64,000 nt of DNA from Macquaria australasica (Eukaryota > Chordata > Actinopteri > Centrarchiformes > Percichthyidae), in assembly GCA_005408345.1 (NCBI GenBank), contig SEMN01000045.1, positions 606,001 to 670,000 of the forward strand, written 5' to 3'. Made by a program: the position numbers and the translations under genes. Below, piece after piece: positions 15,001 through 25,445 of the stretch. The notes beneath the pieces were generated by a model, which worked only from the letters and a program-made list of their open reading frames with translations, made no database searches and was not told where the DNA came from. Numbering within the stretch: the stretch's first letter is position 1; each line of letters begins with the position of its first letter.

Positions 15001-17010
15001 TTATCATGGAAAATAAGCCAGAATGATGAAGGTAAATATGAAACCTGTTTGTACTGTAACCCTATTCTTACCTAGTTATGATCAACACCTTCTAGGAAAT
15101 GTGTCTTTCTAATGTTACTAAACTGTGAAAACGCGCTAGGCTGAATCCACTGTGTGTTGACACTGTAAGCAGCCACACACGGGACAGAGGCAGCATTGGA
15201 TAACTCTGGGTTTTGTCGGATTGCACAGCCGAGGTAATGCAATATGATGTCAAGTCGTTCTGTGCAATCCCATTTCTATTTCTGCTCTGTTTCAGTCAAG
15301 GTCAAAATGTGCTGTAAGAACTGAGTCTGAACTTTTAAAGATTTGCCCCAAACGCACGCATGGCATTTGTAATTTTCCTCCACAATACGTCTGCACGGCT
15401 GTCTGCTGAACTTGTTATCTGGGAAATTTCAGTGATGAAACTCAGGTATGTTAGTTGTTTGGTGCCTGAGGCCGTGTGAGGAAGCAGGATGTCTAACAGT
15501 AAATGACCTCAGTGAATTACACTTTCGAGTAAAAGGGAAGTAGGTGGGGACACATGCTCGGGCCTGTGTTGGAGGGAGGAGCTGCCGGTCTCTTGTTAGG
15601 CTGTGTAGGCAAGTCAGTCAAGTCGGCTTTATCGCTATATGTTTCCTGCCTGACTCCACTTCAGAAAAGAGAATAGAGAGAGGAAACAGGCAGAGTCTCA
15701 GACACACTGAACCGAGTTATTGCTCGTAGAACTTTGACAGGATTTCTATCGGGTTGTGTTTGGGTTTTGTTAAGTGACAATGGGACTATGTTGTTCTGAA
15801 AAGCAGAAGAAAAACTTTGGGATGCTTACAAGTTGGAAAAAGGTGAGTTCATTTTGGAAGCTGTGGAGTGTGGTCTGCCATATGGAGAGTGTGATTTATG
15901 CAAGAATAGATTTATTGATTTGATCTAAGGTAATTAATTTAATATTGAATTTAGTTTGCTTTTTTTATTCATTACATTGAAATTGTGCTGTCTTGTTTTT
16001 GGCTGGTTTGTTTTAGGATTCAGGCAAGCATTGACAAACCAGTAGTGTGGTGGCATATTTGACTTAAAAACCTTTTTAACACTTTTTGTGTTTATTTAAA
16101 TGAGTTCAGGTGTTAATAGTGTTTTGGCTTAATCATTTACATTGCTATATTGCGAGACAATGACTCCAGTTTGCAACTATTTTGAATATTCAAACTTTAT
16201 GAGGCATCAACTCATCATCTTCTGAAAGCAAACCACGCAATTTTTTGTTTGTTTGTAGAGTTTATGCAACTTCTCCAGGTTACCTAAGACAAGGGTTTTT
16301 CTCTGAATGTGAGCACTCTTTGCTAACGTAAAAGGATGTATGAGTTAACGCCATGCATTGAGTAATCCATTCTCCTGAACACTCATAGACTTGTCACCAT
16401 GCCGTGAGCGTATGCTTTGTGTCTGAGCTGAACTGCATGACCCTGTGTGACTGACATGTGGCTCTGTGCCTGATTCATTTCCTAGAGGTCACAGAAATCC
16501 ACACTGTTGCGTTGCTTTAAAGAATCAATTACAAGTTCCCTTTGAATGGAATAAAGCCTTCTGATTCCAAGCTTAAATTTTTGTCTTTACGAGCTCCCTT
16601 TGATTTTTATGGACTGCCTCTGGCAGTCTGACTTTTGAGTGCAGCCAACGCTTTGAAAGTGGTATTCAAGTTTCACAGTCAAGTAGATGTTAGCTGTCTG
16701 CTTGACAGCTATTAGACAGCTGTTGAGACCAGAGAGAGTCTGGTTCAAAATGAAGAGAAAAGACCCCATTGTAAGAAATAAAAAAGCCCTGGCAAAAGGC
16801 ATAATCATGGCTGACTTTTTTCTCACAGTGTTTGAAGACATTATAAAAACAGGAAATTACAATCACATCTTCAGGAAAAAGAATTGATTGCGCCATTATT
16901 CCACTGTATTCATTATAAAGATTAGGATGTGGTTTTGCATTAGGGCTCCTCTATCATTTTGCCACAGAAATGGTGCCAGTGAGTGTGTGTTTTTACACTG
17001 TCTAGCCTGG

Positions 17011-17078
<68 letters not shown>

Positions 17079-18365
17079 TGCAATGTGTTTAGAGAGGGGA
17101 CCACCATGAGAACGATGGAGGGGACCACGTGACTCTGTTGCCATGGCGTTCAGGTTGTCGTGCAATTGGTGGTACGCTGGTGGGCGGCAGACTGAAAACT
17201 CTCTCATCTGTTTGTCTCCCATCATCTGCATTTGTCTCTTTTTAATACAGAAAACTGCTGCAGTGAGACAGGAAATGCGCTGTTATTGGGGAAAAAAATT
17301 GTAGACAATAGCTGACAACTTCAGAACAAGAGCAGGTCTTTAAAATGTACTTTAATGATTATGGACTGAAGTGTGCACAGCAGCTTATGGTCCTACTCCT
17401 ACAATGCACAAACTCAAACCCAATCTGGTAAATTAATACCCAGCTTCTCCTCACCCATGTGATAAATGCTGTGGTGCTTTGAAGTCTCACATTGCGCAGT
17501 ATGCGTTGAATCTGTTCTGCATTACTGAGCAGAGGGAGCTGACCGAGAAGGGAGGGAAACAGAGGTGGTGGGGGGGAGAAAGAGACAGTGGGAGGGGGAT
17601 TGCAGAGAGCATAGGAGAGAGGGAGAAAGTGAAATAGCTAGAAAGAGAGAAAGATGTGGGGGGATTCTCCAAACTCCCGTTTTCTGCAGTGCTGTGCATG
17701 GCTCAGTGTTTAGCGAGGGTGGGAGGCAAAGAGAGAGAGAGAGACTCCATCAGCCTGTCTGCCACAGGGGACTCTACAGCTAGAGCGCACCCCCCACCCC
17801 CTCTCCGCCTTTCTCCGTCCCTCCTTTCCTTTCTGCCTGCCCTCCCTGCCTTGCTCAGTCTGGGCTTGGGAAGGCTGGATTTCCCCCCTCCTGTGTGTCA
17901 CTGGATAACATTTGGATGGTGTCAGGAGGAGAAACAGGTTTAGAGAGACGGACAGAGGCAGCGGGAACCAGAGAGAAGGAGAGGAAATATTGATTGCATC
18001 CAGGGGGAATTCCATCACTCTCGTCAGCGGCTCGCAATTCTGGAAAACAGCGGGCGACGCAATGAGGAGGCACATTTGGCCGGGGATGTAGGGGTCCACC
18101 ACAGCCCCTCTCTGGAGAGTGCAGCCGGGGCGTTTTTTTACCATAGTCAAGCGCTGTAAGGCAGGGGTTTGGTGGCGCTTTGAGCTTCAGGCTGGAGGGC
18201 TGAGCTCAGCCTTGGGGGTCCACTCAGAGAGGAGCATACAGGGCTTCTGCTGGGGAGCACCAGGGGCTCAGCACAGCTCAGCACCATGCCTGAGGCCAAC
18301 TACCTGTTCTCTGTGTCCTGGGGATACATCAAGGTGTGTCCCAGAGGAGAAATGGCATAGATGGG

Positions 18366-18419
<54 letters not shown>

Positions 18420-21400
18420 AGTGTGTGTGGGTGTGCATGCACATACTGTATATTCACGTCTTTTCACTGCAGCTGGTGGAATGTCTCAGACTTCCCACAG
18501 TGATTTTGTTATGTTTCGATTACACACTGTTTTTTGCGTGTGATTAGATTAGGCTGATTGTGTCATGCTCTTGCTCAGTGGTGGCGTGCACTGAGAAAAA
18601 CAGGCACATTTTGTTTCCCTGGAAAAATGCAGCACAAACACAATGACACTGTATTTTGTATATTATGCACTGTGTTTTGTTTGTTGAAATTCTCGGCAAG
18701 TCAAGTGTCTTAGTGGTTAACTCAAACCAGGACCAAGAAGACATAAACACAGACCTTATGTGGCGCATTAAAAAAAACAGAGGCCATGTTCTCATGGGGC
18801 ATGTTCCAGTGGAAAATAACAGGAAATGCTGTATTCCTCCGCTCGAAAACAGCAGTGAAATGATGTAAATGAATGTGTATTTCCTTGTATAAATCATTTA
18901 ACCTTCTTTATCTCTATGCCTCCAGTTCAAGAGGATGCTGAACCGGGAGCTGAGCCACCTGTCTGAGATGAGTCGCTCAGGCAACCAAGTGTCAGAGTAC
19001 ATCTCCAACACCTTCCTAGGTGAGCACTGCAGCACATATTCCCACACACGAGCACATTAAAGTATGCATTGTGCCATCACAAAGTATGCTGTGTGCATAA
19101 CTGCAATGTAAGACTTAAATGAGCCAACATATGTGGCAGAGGTTGTGGGGTTACTCAAAGCATGTGCTAAGTAGTTAAGTAACTCGTAGTTGGTCTGCTC
19201 CACTCCTCTCAAACCAGTCTGATCTGGTCTGGAGGGGAGAGACAGAGAGTCCCCTCGCTCTGCTCTGACTGCAGAGAGATTTAGAGGGAGGATGGGGGTG
19301 GGGGGGTGGTGTTGTACTCAGGGAAGACTTGCCTCTGGAGAGATGAGGGGCAATGAGCAGAAGAGGGAGGATGTTTGTGTGCATACAGTGCCATCAGGTC
19401 CAGATAGACACTGCATTATTCATCAGGAGGACAACAGTGTTTCCTTGTCTCTTAAAAGCCCGGCGACTGACTGACGGCCAGCCAGCATGTCCCTCAGGTT
19501 TTCCACCTTCCCATCTAACTCACCCACCCAGACAGCCAGCTTATCAGGGCTGTTGGTAGACTAATGTTCTGCTCTTGCTAGTAAAGACACCTCCCTTTTC
19601 TCGCCTCGAAGAAGCAAAACCTAAAAGTGGAAGAGAGGCGAAGCAACTATGCCTCTCCTAACAATAGAATTGGTGCAGTGGTAGAGATTTCTGCATGATA
19701 GAGCTGCTTTGGGGAGAGCACGGCAAGAAACCCGGCTTATCTTTGAAGCTCAGTGGTTTTGTTGTCATCTGCATTGCAGCTAACACCTGTCAGGTGCAGT
19801 GAGATCATTTTCTTCCCGTGCTTTGTGGAGGATGCTGCTGAGATATTTCTTTCTCACTGCGGTGTATGTGGTGCGCATACACAGACCGGGGGAGTCTTGC
19901 ACACGCGCACACACACAAACACACACACACTGTCAACTGCGTAGAGCATGTGAGAATCTCAGACAGACCGGATCATATGCACCAAACAAACCCGCATACT
20001 AACAAGTCCGTCCTCCCCTAAACGTTTCAGCTTAATATGAGCCAGACTTTCCACGATTCTGTGGATTGTTATTACAACACAGCTCAGTTTCTCAGAATGT
20101 ACGGGCCACTGCAGCATTATCAGATTTCATAACATTTCATGAGTACTTCTCGACCCTGTGTCATTATGACATTCTTATCGCCTGTATTTATCACCTTTAA
20201 ATGTAAACATTTTTTTAATTTCAGTTTTTAATCGCTGTCAAGAGAGAGAGTTTTTAGCAAGGTAAACTGTAACTGAAGCATTGCTTGCTAATGAAACAGC
20301 TGTCAGTGCAGCTTTAATGTGTTGTCACGTAGGTGTGAAAGGTCAACTATCTCCCCGTGTTCATTTTGATCACTCAGTAGACAGGAACAAGCCAGGATGC
20401 TTACACAACATCCCCTAGCCTAGTCTGTTTTTGCCTCTGGAGTAACTCAAAACCCCCTTTTTTTAATTCTTATTTCTCTTTTTGTATCTTCTGTTTTCAT
20501 TTTCTCCAGACAAGCAGAATGAGTTGGAGCTTCCGTGTCCGGTTCCTAAGTCGAGGGAAAGGAAGAGGAGGCAGGGCCATCATCATCATCATCAGCAGCA
20601 GCAGCAGCAGCAGGGTGGGATGATGACTCAGATTAGTGGGGTGAGGAAGGTCAGCCACACACCCAGCATCTCTGGAAGCACCGCCAATCGTTTTGGGGTC
20701 AAGACGGACCAGGAGGAACTGCTGTCAAAGGTAAGTGATGGACAGATTATACAGCAAAAGGGAAAAAATAAACTTGAAAATTGTGTGATTGGCTGAGACA
20801 CTTACAGTCGTCTTGTCTACTCTCCAATAGGACCTGGAGGACATCAACAAATGGGGCCTGAATATCTTCAGAGTGGCCGAGCACTCCCATAACCGGCCAC
20901 TCACATGCATCATGTACACCATCTTTCAGGTCAGTGCCCTGCCTCTTCAACCTCCTCATCTTCCACATCCTTGTCAAGATCAGAAAGAGCTCATAAAAAA
21001 GAGTGTGAAAGCATTCATACATACATACGCGACTACAGAGGGGCATGAGCCGCAGCCCACGTCAGTGTGTACAGTATGTTCTCTGTTACGTTCAGCTGTC
21101 AGTATCGCTGCGGGAACATCTGCTAGAGGGACATTAGCAGCTGAAATTGATTTCTAGCTGTGAATCATCCTGGCAGGAGAGCAAATAGTCTTCATTTCCA
21201 GCCTTTTCCGTAGTATATGGTTCACAATTTGCCGAATATGCTTTCAAAACTTGATGTTAAGGTCAGATCACTAGTCTGCTGGCGAATCCGTCTGCTGTAA
21301 GAGATACTCGAGAGTACAACCAACATGCTGTAACCTCTTCAGTAAGGTCTTGTTTTTCTCATTTTCCTCCCCCACGTCACATGCAGGAGCGAGACCTGAT

Positions 21401-23358
21401 GAGGACATTCAAGATTCCAACGGACACCTTTGTGACGTTCATGCTGACCCTGGAGGGCCACTATCACTCCGACGTGGCCTACCACAACAGCCTGCACGCC
21501 GCTGACGTGGCCCAGTCCACACACATCCTCCTGTCCACTCCCGCACTGGATGTAAGTCATTTTTTCTGATAGTGACCATGCAGAATTTCACTACTTTTAG
21601 TAACAAATAGTTCAATTTTACTTTTATTTTATTTTATTAGTTGTTAAATTGGACTTAAATTAAGTTGTGATTTCTTACCTGATGACACCATTAAATCGCC
21701 CACACCCTTTTTCTCAAGCTGTTTATTATGATTTAATGATGTGACTGGCATTACCGTCACTATTACTGGCATGACCCTGAAACTGCATGCCGGAGAGGAT
21801 GACACATGAAAGGATCTGCCTTTAACCATTGTCTAATACCATACCTTACCTTGTATGGCCAGTTCATTGACTGTGAAGCTCACTTCCTTATTCTTCTTCC
21901 CTTCTCTTCAAACGCAGGCAGTCTTCACAGATCTGGAGATCTTGGCAGCCATTTTCGCGGCAGCCATCCACGACGTGGACCACCCAGGAGTGTCCAACCA
22001 GTTCCTCATCAACACCAGTGAGTCGAGTGAAACTATCAAAAAAGTTTCCACAACACCGTTTTATTTATTTAGTCTACATTTACAAAATCGGCAGAGATAT
22101 TTGCGTGGCCAATGGGATCTGTCTCCAAAGGCATGGTTACCATAGTTACCTGGCCCGAGTTTAAAAAGCTAGAGCTCCATTTAATTTCTCTCTTCCTGTC
22201 ATTTCTCCGTCCCTCCTCTGCCTTTAGACTCCGAGCTGGCTCTGATGTACAACGATGAGTCAGTGCTGGAGAACCACCACCTGGCCGTGGGCTTCAAGCT
22301 GCTGCAGGAAGACAACTGCGACATCTTCCAAAACCTCACCAAGAAGCAGAGGCAGACGCTCCGGAGGATGGTCATAGACATGGTGAGGAAACGTCTGCAT
22401 GTCTGTCTGAAGCTGCAGGCCAGTTTTAGCTTTCAGAGTGATGTCTTGACTACTTTGCTGCGTCCTTCCTGAACCATTTCTTTCATCATTCTTCAGGTAT
22501 TGGCAACTGACATGTCTAAACACATGAGCCTGCTGGCTGATCTGAAGACGATGGTGGAAACCAAGAAAGTGACCAGTTCTGGAGTCCTGCTGTTGGACAA
22601 CTATACAGACAGGATGCAGGTAAGAGGCACGCTTGTACACACGCATGATGCAGACAGTCTGCTGCACACCAAAGAGAAGCCAGATGTTGATTTGTTGTTT
22701 TTTGTTTTTTTCTGCAGGTTTTGCGTAACATGGTTCACTGCGCGGACCTGAGCAACCCGACCAAGCCTCTGGATCTGTACCGACAGTGGACAGACAGGAT
22801 CATGGAGGAGTTCTTCCACCAGGGAGACAGAGAGAGGGAGAGGGGGATGGAGATCAGTCCGATGTGCGACAAACACACAGCTTCAGTGGAGAGGACACAG
22901 GTAGAGAACGCATCCAGCTCCAAAAACAGAAAGTTAATAGTGACGTTCTTTTTTTCTTTTTTTTTTTTACTGACTTCACCCCTTGTTGTCTTTCCTAGGT
23001 TGGCTTCATCGACTACATTGTCCACCCTCTGTGGGAGACGTGGGCCGACCTGGTCCACCCCGACGCCCAGGACATCCTGGACACACTGGAGGACAACAGG
23101 AACTGGTACCAGAGCATGATCCCCCAGAGTCCCTCCCCTCCCTTCTACACCAGCGACAGGGAGGGCGGCCCGCATCGGGAGGTGGAGGGGGGGCCTGTGG
23201 CGAGTAAATTCCAGTTTGAACTGACGCTGGACGACCAGGACGGAGAGAGCGAGAGCGGGATGATGGAGACGGCTGACGGTGTGACACTCCAAGACCATCC
23301 CTCTGATCAGGACGGGGTAGAAATGGCACCGCAGGACGTCTCCCCAGCGGCGACATAG
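730..23358 (+). CDS. pde4b: cAMP-specific 3',5'-cyclic phosphodiesterase 4B (long form, 5' partial)
   Basis: PDE4 hydrolyses cAMP to AMP and ends local cAMP/PKA signals. Long-form exons: 730-924, 1043-1079, 2452-2522, 3255-3304, 12170-12282, 18926-19019, 20510-20730, 20831-20929, 21387-21551, 21918-22017, 22228-22382, 22497-22619, 22718-22900, 22999-23358. All have AG/GT borders and matching phases. The first four encode UCR1, with the PKA site RRESF and the core SDSDYELSP. Exons at 12170 and 18926 encode UCR2. The catalytic part has YHNSLHAADV, HDVDHPG, HCADLSNPTK and the purine-selective Gln before VGFIDYI. The C-terminus keeps the ERK site PQSPSP and the docking motif FQFELTL. Subtype B is preferred over A, C and D from the B2- and B5-like alternative starts and from catalytic matches such as AADVAQSTH; teleosts may carry two pde4b copies. 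Start exons of the long isoforms are outside the window. Confidence 0.95.
925..3254. other. Introns inside the pde4b UCR1 block
   Basis: Introns 925-1042, 1080-2451 and 2523-3254. The first is short (118 nt). I see no exon, RNA gene or clear transposon in the longer two; they are AT-rich unique-looking sequence with short open frames only. Confidence 0.6.
5600..6045. repeat. Interspersed fish repeat with internal inverted symmetry
   Basis: The right half (about 5815-6045) is a sequence I recognise as widespread in teleost genomes: 'ccaggctagctgtttccc', 'atgctaagctaagctaa', and an end like 'aactattccttt'. The left half (about 5620-5710) is related to the reverse complement of about 5795-5850 around a central spacer, so the copy looks like an imperfect fold-back. 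No coding capacity is visible. Class assignment (non-autonomous DNA element or SINE) is inference. Confidence 0.6.
7091..7122. repeat. (AC)n microsatellite
   Basis: Uninterrupted AC dinucleotides, 16 units, in the pde4b intron. Confidence 0.95.
8768..9262. mobile_element. Non-autonomous hAT-like element with terminal inverted repeats
   Basis: The left end reads CCACTGGTGGAAAGTAAGT. The right end is its near reverse complement, with ACTTCTTCCACCACTGG at 9246-9262. Sub-terminal blocks rich in AAGTAC and GTACTT on both sides are typical of a very common teleost hAT-type MITE family. No transposase frame exists in the 495 bp. An (AT)n tract lies inside. Related copies sit at 29349-30540, 37023-37420 and about 58669-59060. 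Confidence 0.7.
8984..9015. repeat. (AT)n microsatellite
   Basis: Pure AT dinucleotide run within the hAT-like element. Confidence 0.9.
11701..11985 (+). promoter_or_regulatory. Probable promoter/5' UTR of the pde4b short (B2-like) form
   Basis: The sequence directly before the short-form ATG is purine-rich with G runs (for example 11718-11726 and around 11836-11845) and GAGAGA motifs. It is contiguous with coding sequence and has no splice acceptor, as expected for a first exon with its own promoter. No TATA box is obvious. The transcription start cannot be placed from the sequence. Confidence 0.45.
11986..12282 (+). CDS. pde4b: Alternative first exon of pde4b, short PDE4B2-like isoform
   Basis: This exon starts MKELCVHTS and runs without a break into the UCR2 exon (DESYQKLAMETMEELDWCL to SDMASNK), with donor AAG|GTAGGA at 12283. 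Human PDE4B2 also starts MKE, has an AMDSLQPLQPNY segment and continues VCLFAEESYQKL. Here the matching parts are AMDMDPLGPDY and CLLADESYQKL. The long-form acceptor (GGCAG|ATGAG, exon from 12170) lies inside this exon. The resulting protein is 598 aa: UCR2 from residue 62, H270 and H274 in the catalytic HNSLH, HDVDH at 310-314, distal metal Asp428, invariant Gln479. The first 61 residues are Ser/Pro-rich and less conserved. A GTG codon 24 nt upstream is in frame but is unlikely to be the start. Confidence 0.88.
12283..15779. other. pde4b intron between UCR2 halves, first part
   Basis: Contains an interspersed fish repeat at about 13130-13540. The rest has only short, unsupported open frames. 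I see no further exon before the candidate first exon at 15780. Confidence 0.6.
13130..13540. repeat. Interspersed fish repeat
   Basis: Contains 'gttagcatgctaaca' and a block around 13310-13510 reading 'catcctgagggggacacgg', 'ccaaatttcatggcaatcc' and 'ctcatgatggtgctag'. I recognise this block as a widely dispersed teleost repeat. No open frame of interest. Boundaries are approximate. Confidence 0.55.
15780..15842 (+). CDS. pde4b: Candidate new super-short first exon of pde4b (N-terminus MGLCC)
   Basis: Seen directly: an ATG in a good Kozak context (A at -3, G at +4), an in-frame TAA nine bases upstream, 21 codons starting MGLCCSEKQ and ending LTSWKK, then a near-consensus donor AAG|GTGAGT at 15843. 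It ends in phase 0 with Lys. The two accepted entries into the shared exon at 18926 (MASNK|FKRML and WGYIK|FKRML) also end in phase 0 with Lys. Family knowledge: PDE4A1 and PDE4B5/PDE4D6 super-short forms are made by just this kind of first exon at this junction. Inference: Met-Gly followed by Cys4-Cys5 resembles an N-myristoylation plus palmitoylation signal, and the Lys-rich stretch would help membrane binding. I do not recognise this N-terminus from a known isoform. A chance open frame is the main alternative. Confidence 0.55.
15843..18285. other. pde4b intron and probable promoter/5' UTR of the super-short form
   Basis: No exon is recognised between the two alternative first exons. A long (GT)n lies at 17012-17077. 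From about 17500 to 18285 the sequence becomes GC- and purine-rich with GAGA tracts, consistent with the promoter and 5' UTR of the exon at 18286; that assignment is inference. Confidence 0.5.
17012..17077. repeat. (GT)n microsatellite, 33 units
   Basis: Uninterrupted GT dinucleotides; likely highly variable in length. Frames reading Val-Cys or Thr-His repeats through it are artefacts. Confidence 0.97.
18286..18333 (+). CDS. pde4b: Alternative first exon of pde4b, super-short PDE4B5/PDE4D6-like isoform
   Basis: Encodes MPEANYLFSVSWGYIK and then a donor AAG|GTGTGT. The human PDE4B5 and PDE4D6 isoforms share the N-terminus MPEANYLLSVSWGYIK, so 15 of 16 residues agree (Leu8 to Phe). It ends in phase 0 with Lys and splices to FKRMLNREL at 18926, giving a 515-residue enzyme with a truncated UCR2 and no UCR1. 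In mammals this form is brain-enriched. The ATG has A at -3. A (GT)n run begins 36 nt after the donor. Confidence 0.9.
18369..18418. repeat. (GT)n microsatellite, 25 units
   Basis: Pure GT run just downstream of the super-short first exon donor. The rest of the intron to 18925 holds nothing recognised. Confidence 0.95.
18926..23358 (+). CDS. pde4b: pde4b shared UCR2 end, linker and catalytic exons
   Basis: Nine exons common to all isoforms: 18926-19019, 20510-20730, 20831-20929, 21387-21551, 21918-22017, 22228-22382, 22497-22619, 22718-22900, 22999-23358. The first gives FKRMLNRELSHLSEMSRSGNQVSEY (UCR2). The second holds linker region 2, with an unusual His5-Gln7 tract (20578-20613) before MMTQISGV. 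The rest form the class I PDE catalytic domain with complete metal-binding His/Asp residues, the ERK docking site VETKKVTSSG, the ERK phosphosite in PQSPSP and the motif FQF. The terminal exon ends QDVSPAAT-stop; human PDE4B ends similarly in SPVDT. No truncation or frameshift is seen. Confidence 0.95.
19020..20509. other. pde4b intron, no recognised content
   Basis: Intron of 1490 nt between UCR2 and the linker exon. Contains a short AC-rich stretch near 19903-19930. I see no gene or clear transposon. Confidence 0.55.
20578..20613 (+). repeat. pde4b: Coding (CAT)5(CAG)7 tract in pde4b
   Basis: Twelve uninterrupted triplets within the linker exon encode five His then seven Gln (residues 154-165 of the 598-aa form). 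Human PDE4B has a Lys/Gln-rich segment here without such a run. Confidence 0.95.
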
Positions 23359-24818
23359 CCGAACTAATGGTGTTCCTAGAGTGCAGCAGGTTTTGCTGTT
23401 TTGGCTGAATTCCTTTAATTGCAGTGGAGCAATCCTGCAATCTGGCTCTTTGGAGCTGCCTGGCAAAGAGGGCCTGACTGAATGTGGGGCACCCCTGCGA
23501 ACGAGGCTTGGAAACCCTGTGGCAGTTTGTTTTTGAGCCCCCTAGAAGGGAGCTGAAAGAGCATAGTCTGTTCTTTAAAGAAGGGACTTCTGTCGGACTG
23601 CAGAGGCAGGGCTGAATCTTGGTTCTCACTGACAAAGAAGGTGAAGTGGATGATGTGTATCTGTATACTGGGACTAGTAAAAATTTCAAACTTGCACTTC
23701 AGGACGTTTTTTATGTTCATTTAGAGTCTTTGTATTGTGTCGGAGTTGGATGCCACCTGGTAAAGTGTCCAACCAAAACTACAGGTCAGCAAGTTCTTTG
23801 TAACCAAGTCGTTTTTTCTAACACTTGTCTAAAAAAGAAAAGTTGTGTGCCTTTTTTAACAACCTTGTCTTTTTGTAAGTGTTTTTATAATTTATTGAAC
23901 ACATTCATGTAGCTGTAAAACGTGTCAACTTTTCTACAAAGAAAGGACACATTTGTCTCACACAGTCTTCCTAATGTTCTGGCAATAGTATAAGCTTGTT
24001 CTCACAAACGCGTCCAGTGGATGTAAAATCAGTTGACTTCCCAGCACAATTTGCACTTTGTGGCATAGGACGACGAGGGTGTGGAAAGCATCAGTAATTT
24101 ACACAAGACATTATGGTAAACATGTAAAACCAAAATAATGATTTAATTTGATTTATTCAACTGTTTTCTTTCCAGTAATTCACTTCATAAGCAATTAAGT
24201 AACTCATAGATCAGATTCCTTGAGAGTGGAAATACTTTTTGCATTTTTGAGTCCAAAAACATCTTAAGAAAATCCCTCCAAAGATCCTGTAAAGAAAGCG
24301 CTTTGATGATTTCACTGCCACCTTTTTGAAAAGGGCCACTAGTGTAACAAGTCAAACTTCCAACCAGAAGCCAAATTGATCCCTCACAAGAGTGCAGGCA
24401 AATGAAAGCCAATTATCAATTCATTCTTACGAATTATTCACCAAAAATATCTAAAGAGAAAAGTCTCCTCACCTTGTATTGTGCTGAGCTATAAATCTGT
24501 TTCCACCTCGTAATTCCCCCTTTTCATTCGCTCGCACACACCTGTTGTGGCTAACAGCATTCCATTCTCGTGAATACGTGACTCTCTCTGAACGACTGTA
24601 AGACTGTGTGCACATTTAAAAAGACACCTGTTAGTGTGTTAGAGATAGAATATTTGTATCTAGTCGTTTTTAATTCCAGCACTTTGAATATGTCGACAGT
24701 TCCGCAGCTGGTTGCTGATCTGTCCAACACTACCTTAAAGGTACCACATTGTAAGGTGCAACCTTTGGAATACAGGGGCCCGGGGGGGGGTCAATATCAT
24801 GTCATGACATGATATTTC

Positions 24819-24857
<39 letters not shown>

Positions 24858-25445
24858 TGTATGTAAGTGGTCACAGAGTTGCACAACCGTGTTGCACCCA
24901 GCTGTATTGTATTGACCCTTCAGCTGTTTGTAACAGTGTATTTATTATCTTATTCTTGTATATGATAATATTGATATTGATTGTTAAGATTCCCTGTATA
25001 TTTGTTATTATTTATATGCACTACCACGTGTCCAATCACAGTTTGACTGAACTTGTCTGGTGGTTCTGATTTATTGTGTTTAGCAAGCTGTTTTTGCTAT
25101 AAGACCATAACGTGATGTTATGCAGTTCAATTTTGAGAATTTGAAATGTTTGGTTTGAAATTCCAGTCAGAAATGTTTGTACAGTGTGAACCAACAACAC
25201 CTCACGTGAGGTGCAGAAGAAGTCTGGCATTTGTTTTTTTGTCTTTTGTTCCTGGCGGATTATGAAGGCTGGTGATTTGCTGCAGTATATTGTGTACGGT
25301 GACGGGTCATTGTACGGCTAAAGGAACATTTGCTGAAATATACAACATTGTTTCAAATATATTTTTTCAGTGTTTTCCTCACAATATATGGTCAAATGGT
25401 GTATGTTGTCCTCAACAAATGTTTTCTATCAGATTATTAAAATGG
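23359..25445 (+). other. pde4b: Probable pde4b 3' UTR
   Basis: Sequence after the stop has no further splice-compatible exon. It becomes T- and AT-rich. The best polyadenylation signal I see is ATTAAA at 25436-25441, giving a 3' UTR of about 2.1 kb. It contains a run of ten G and a perfect 24-bp palindrome (24793-24816), a (GT)n at 24822-24849, and a 16-bp palindrome with a CACGTG core (25198-25213). The exact end is not certain. Confidence 0.5.
24822..24849. repeat. (GT)n microsatellite
   Basis: GT dinucleotides followed by GAGAGAG in the presumed pde4b 3' UTR. Confidence 0.92.

Noticed and set aside
16896..17231. Thr-His or Val-Cys repeat 'proteins' across GT/AC runs (also near 403, 7083, 18119 and 41344)
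   Set aside because: Dinucleotide repeats translated in any frame have no stops; these are not genes.
22735..23466. 243-codon minus-strand open frame
   Set aside because: It is antisense to the last two pde4b exons and crosses an intron. GC-rich coding sequence often leaves such shadows, and no family features are seen.
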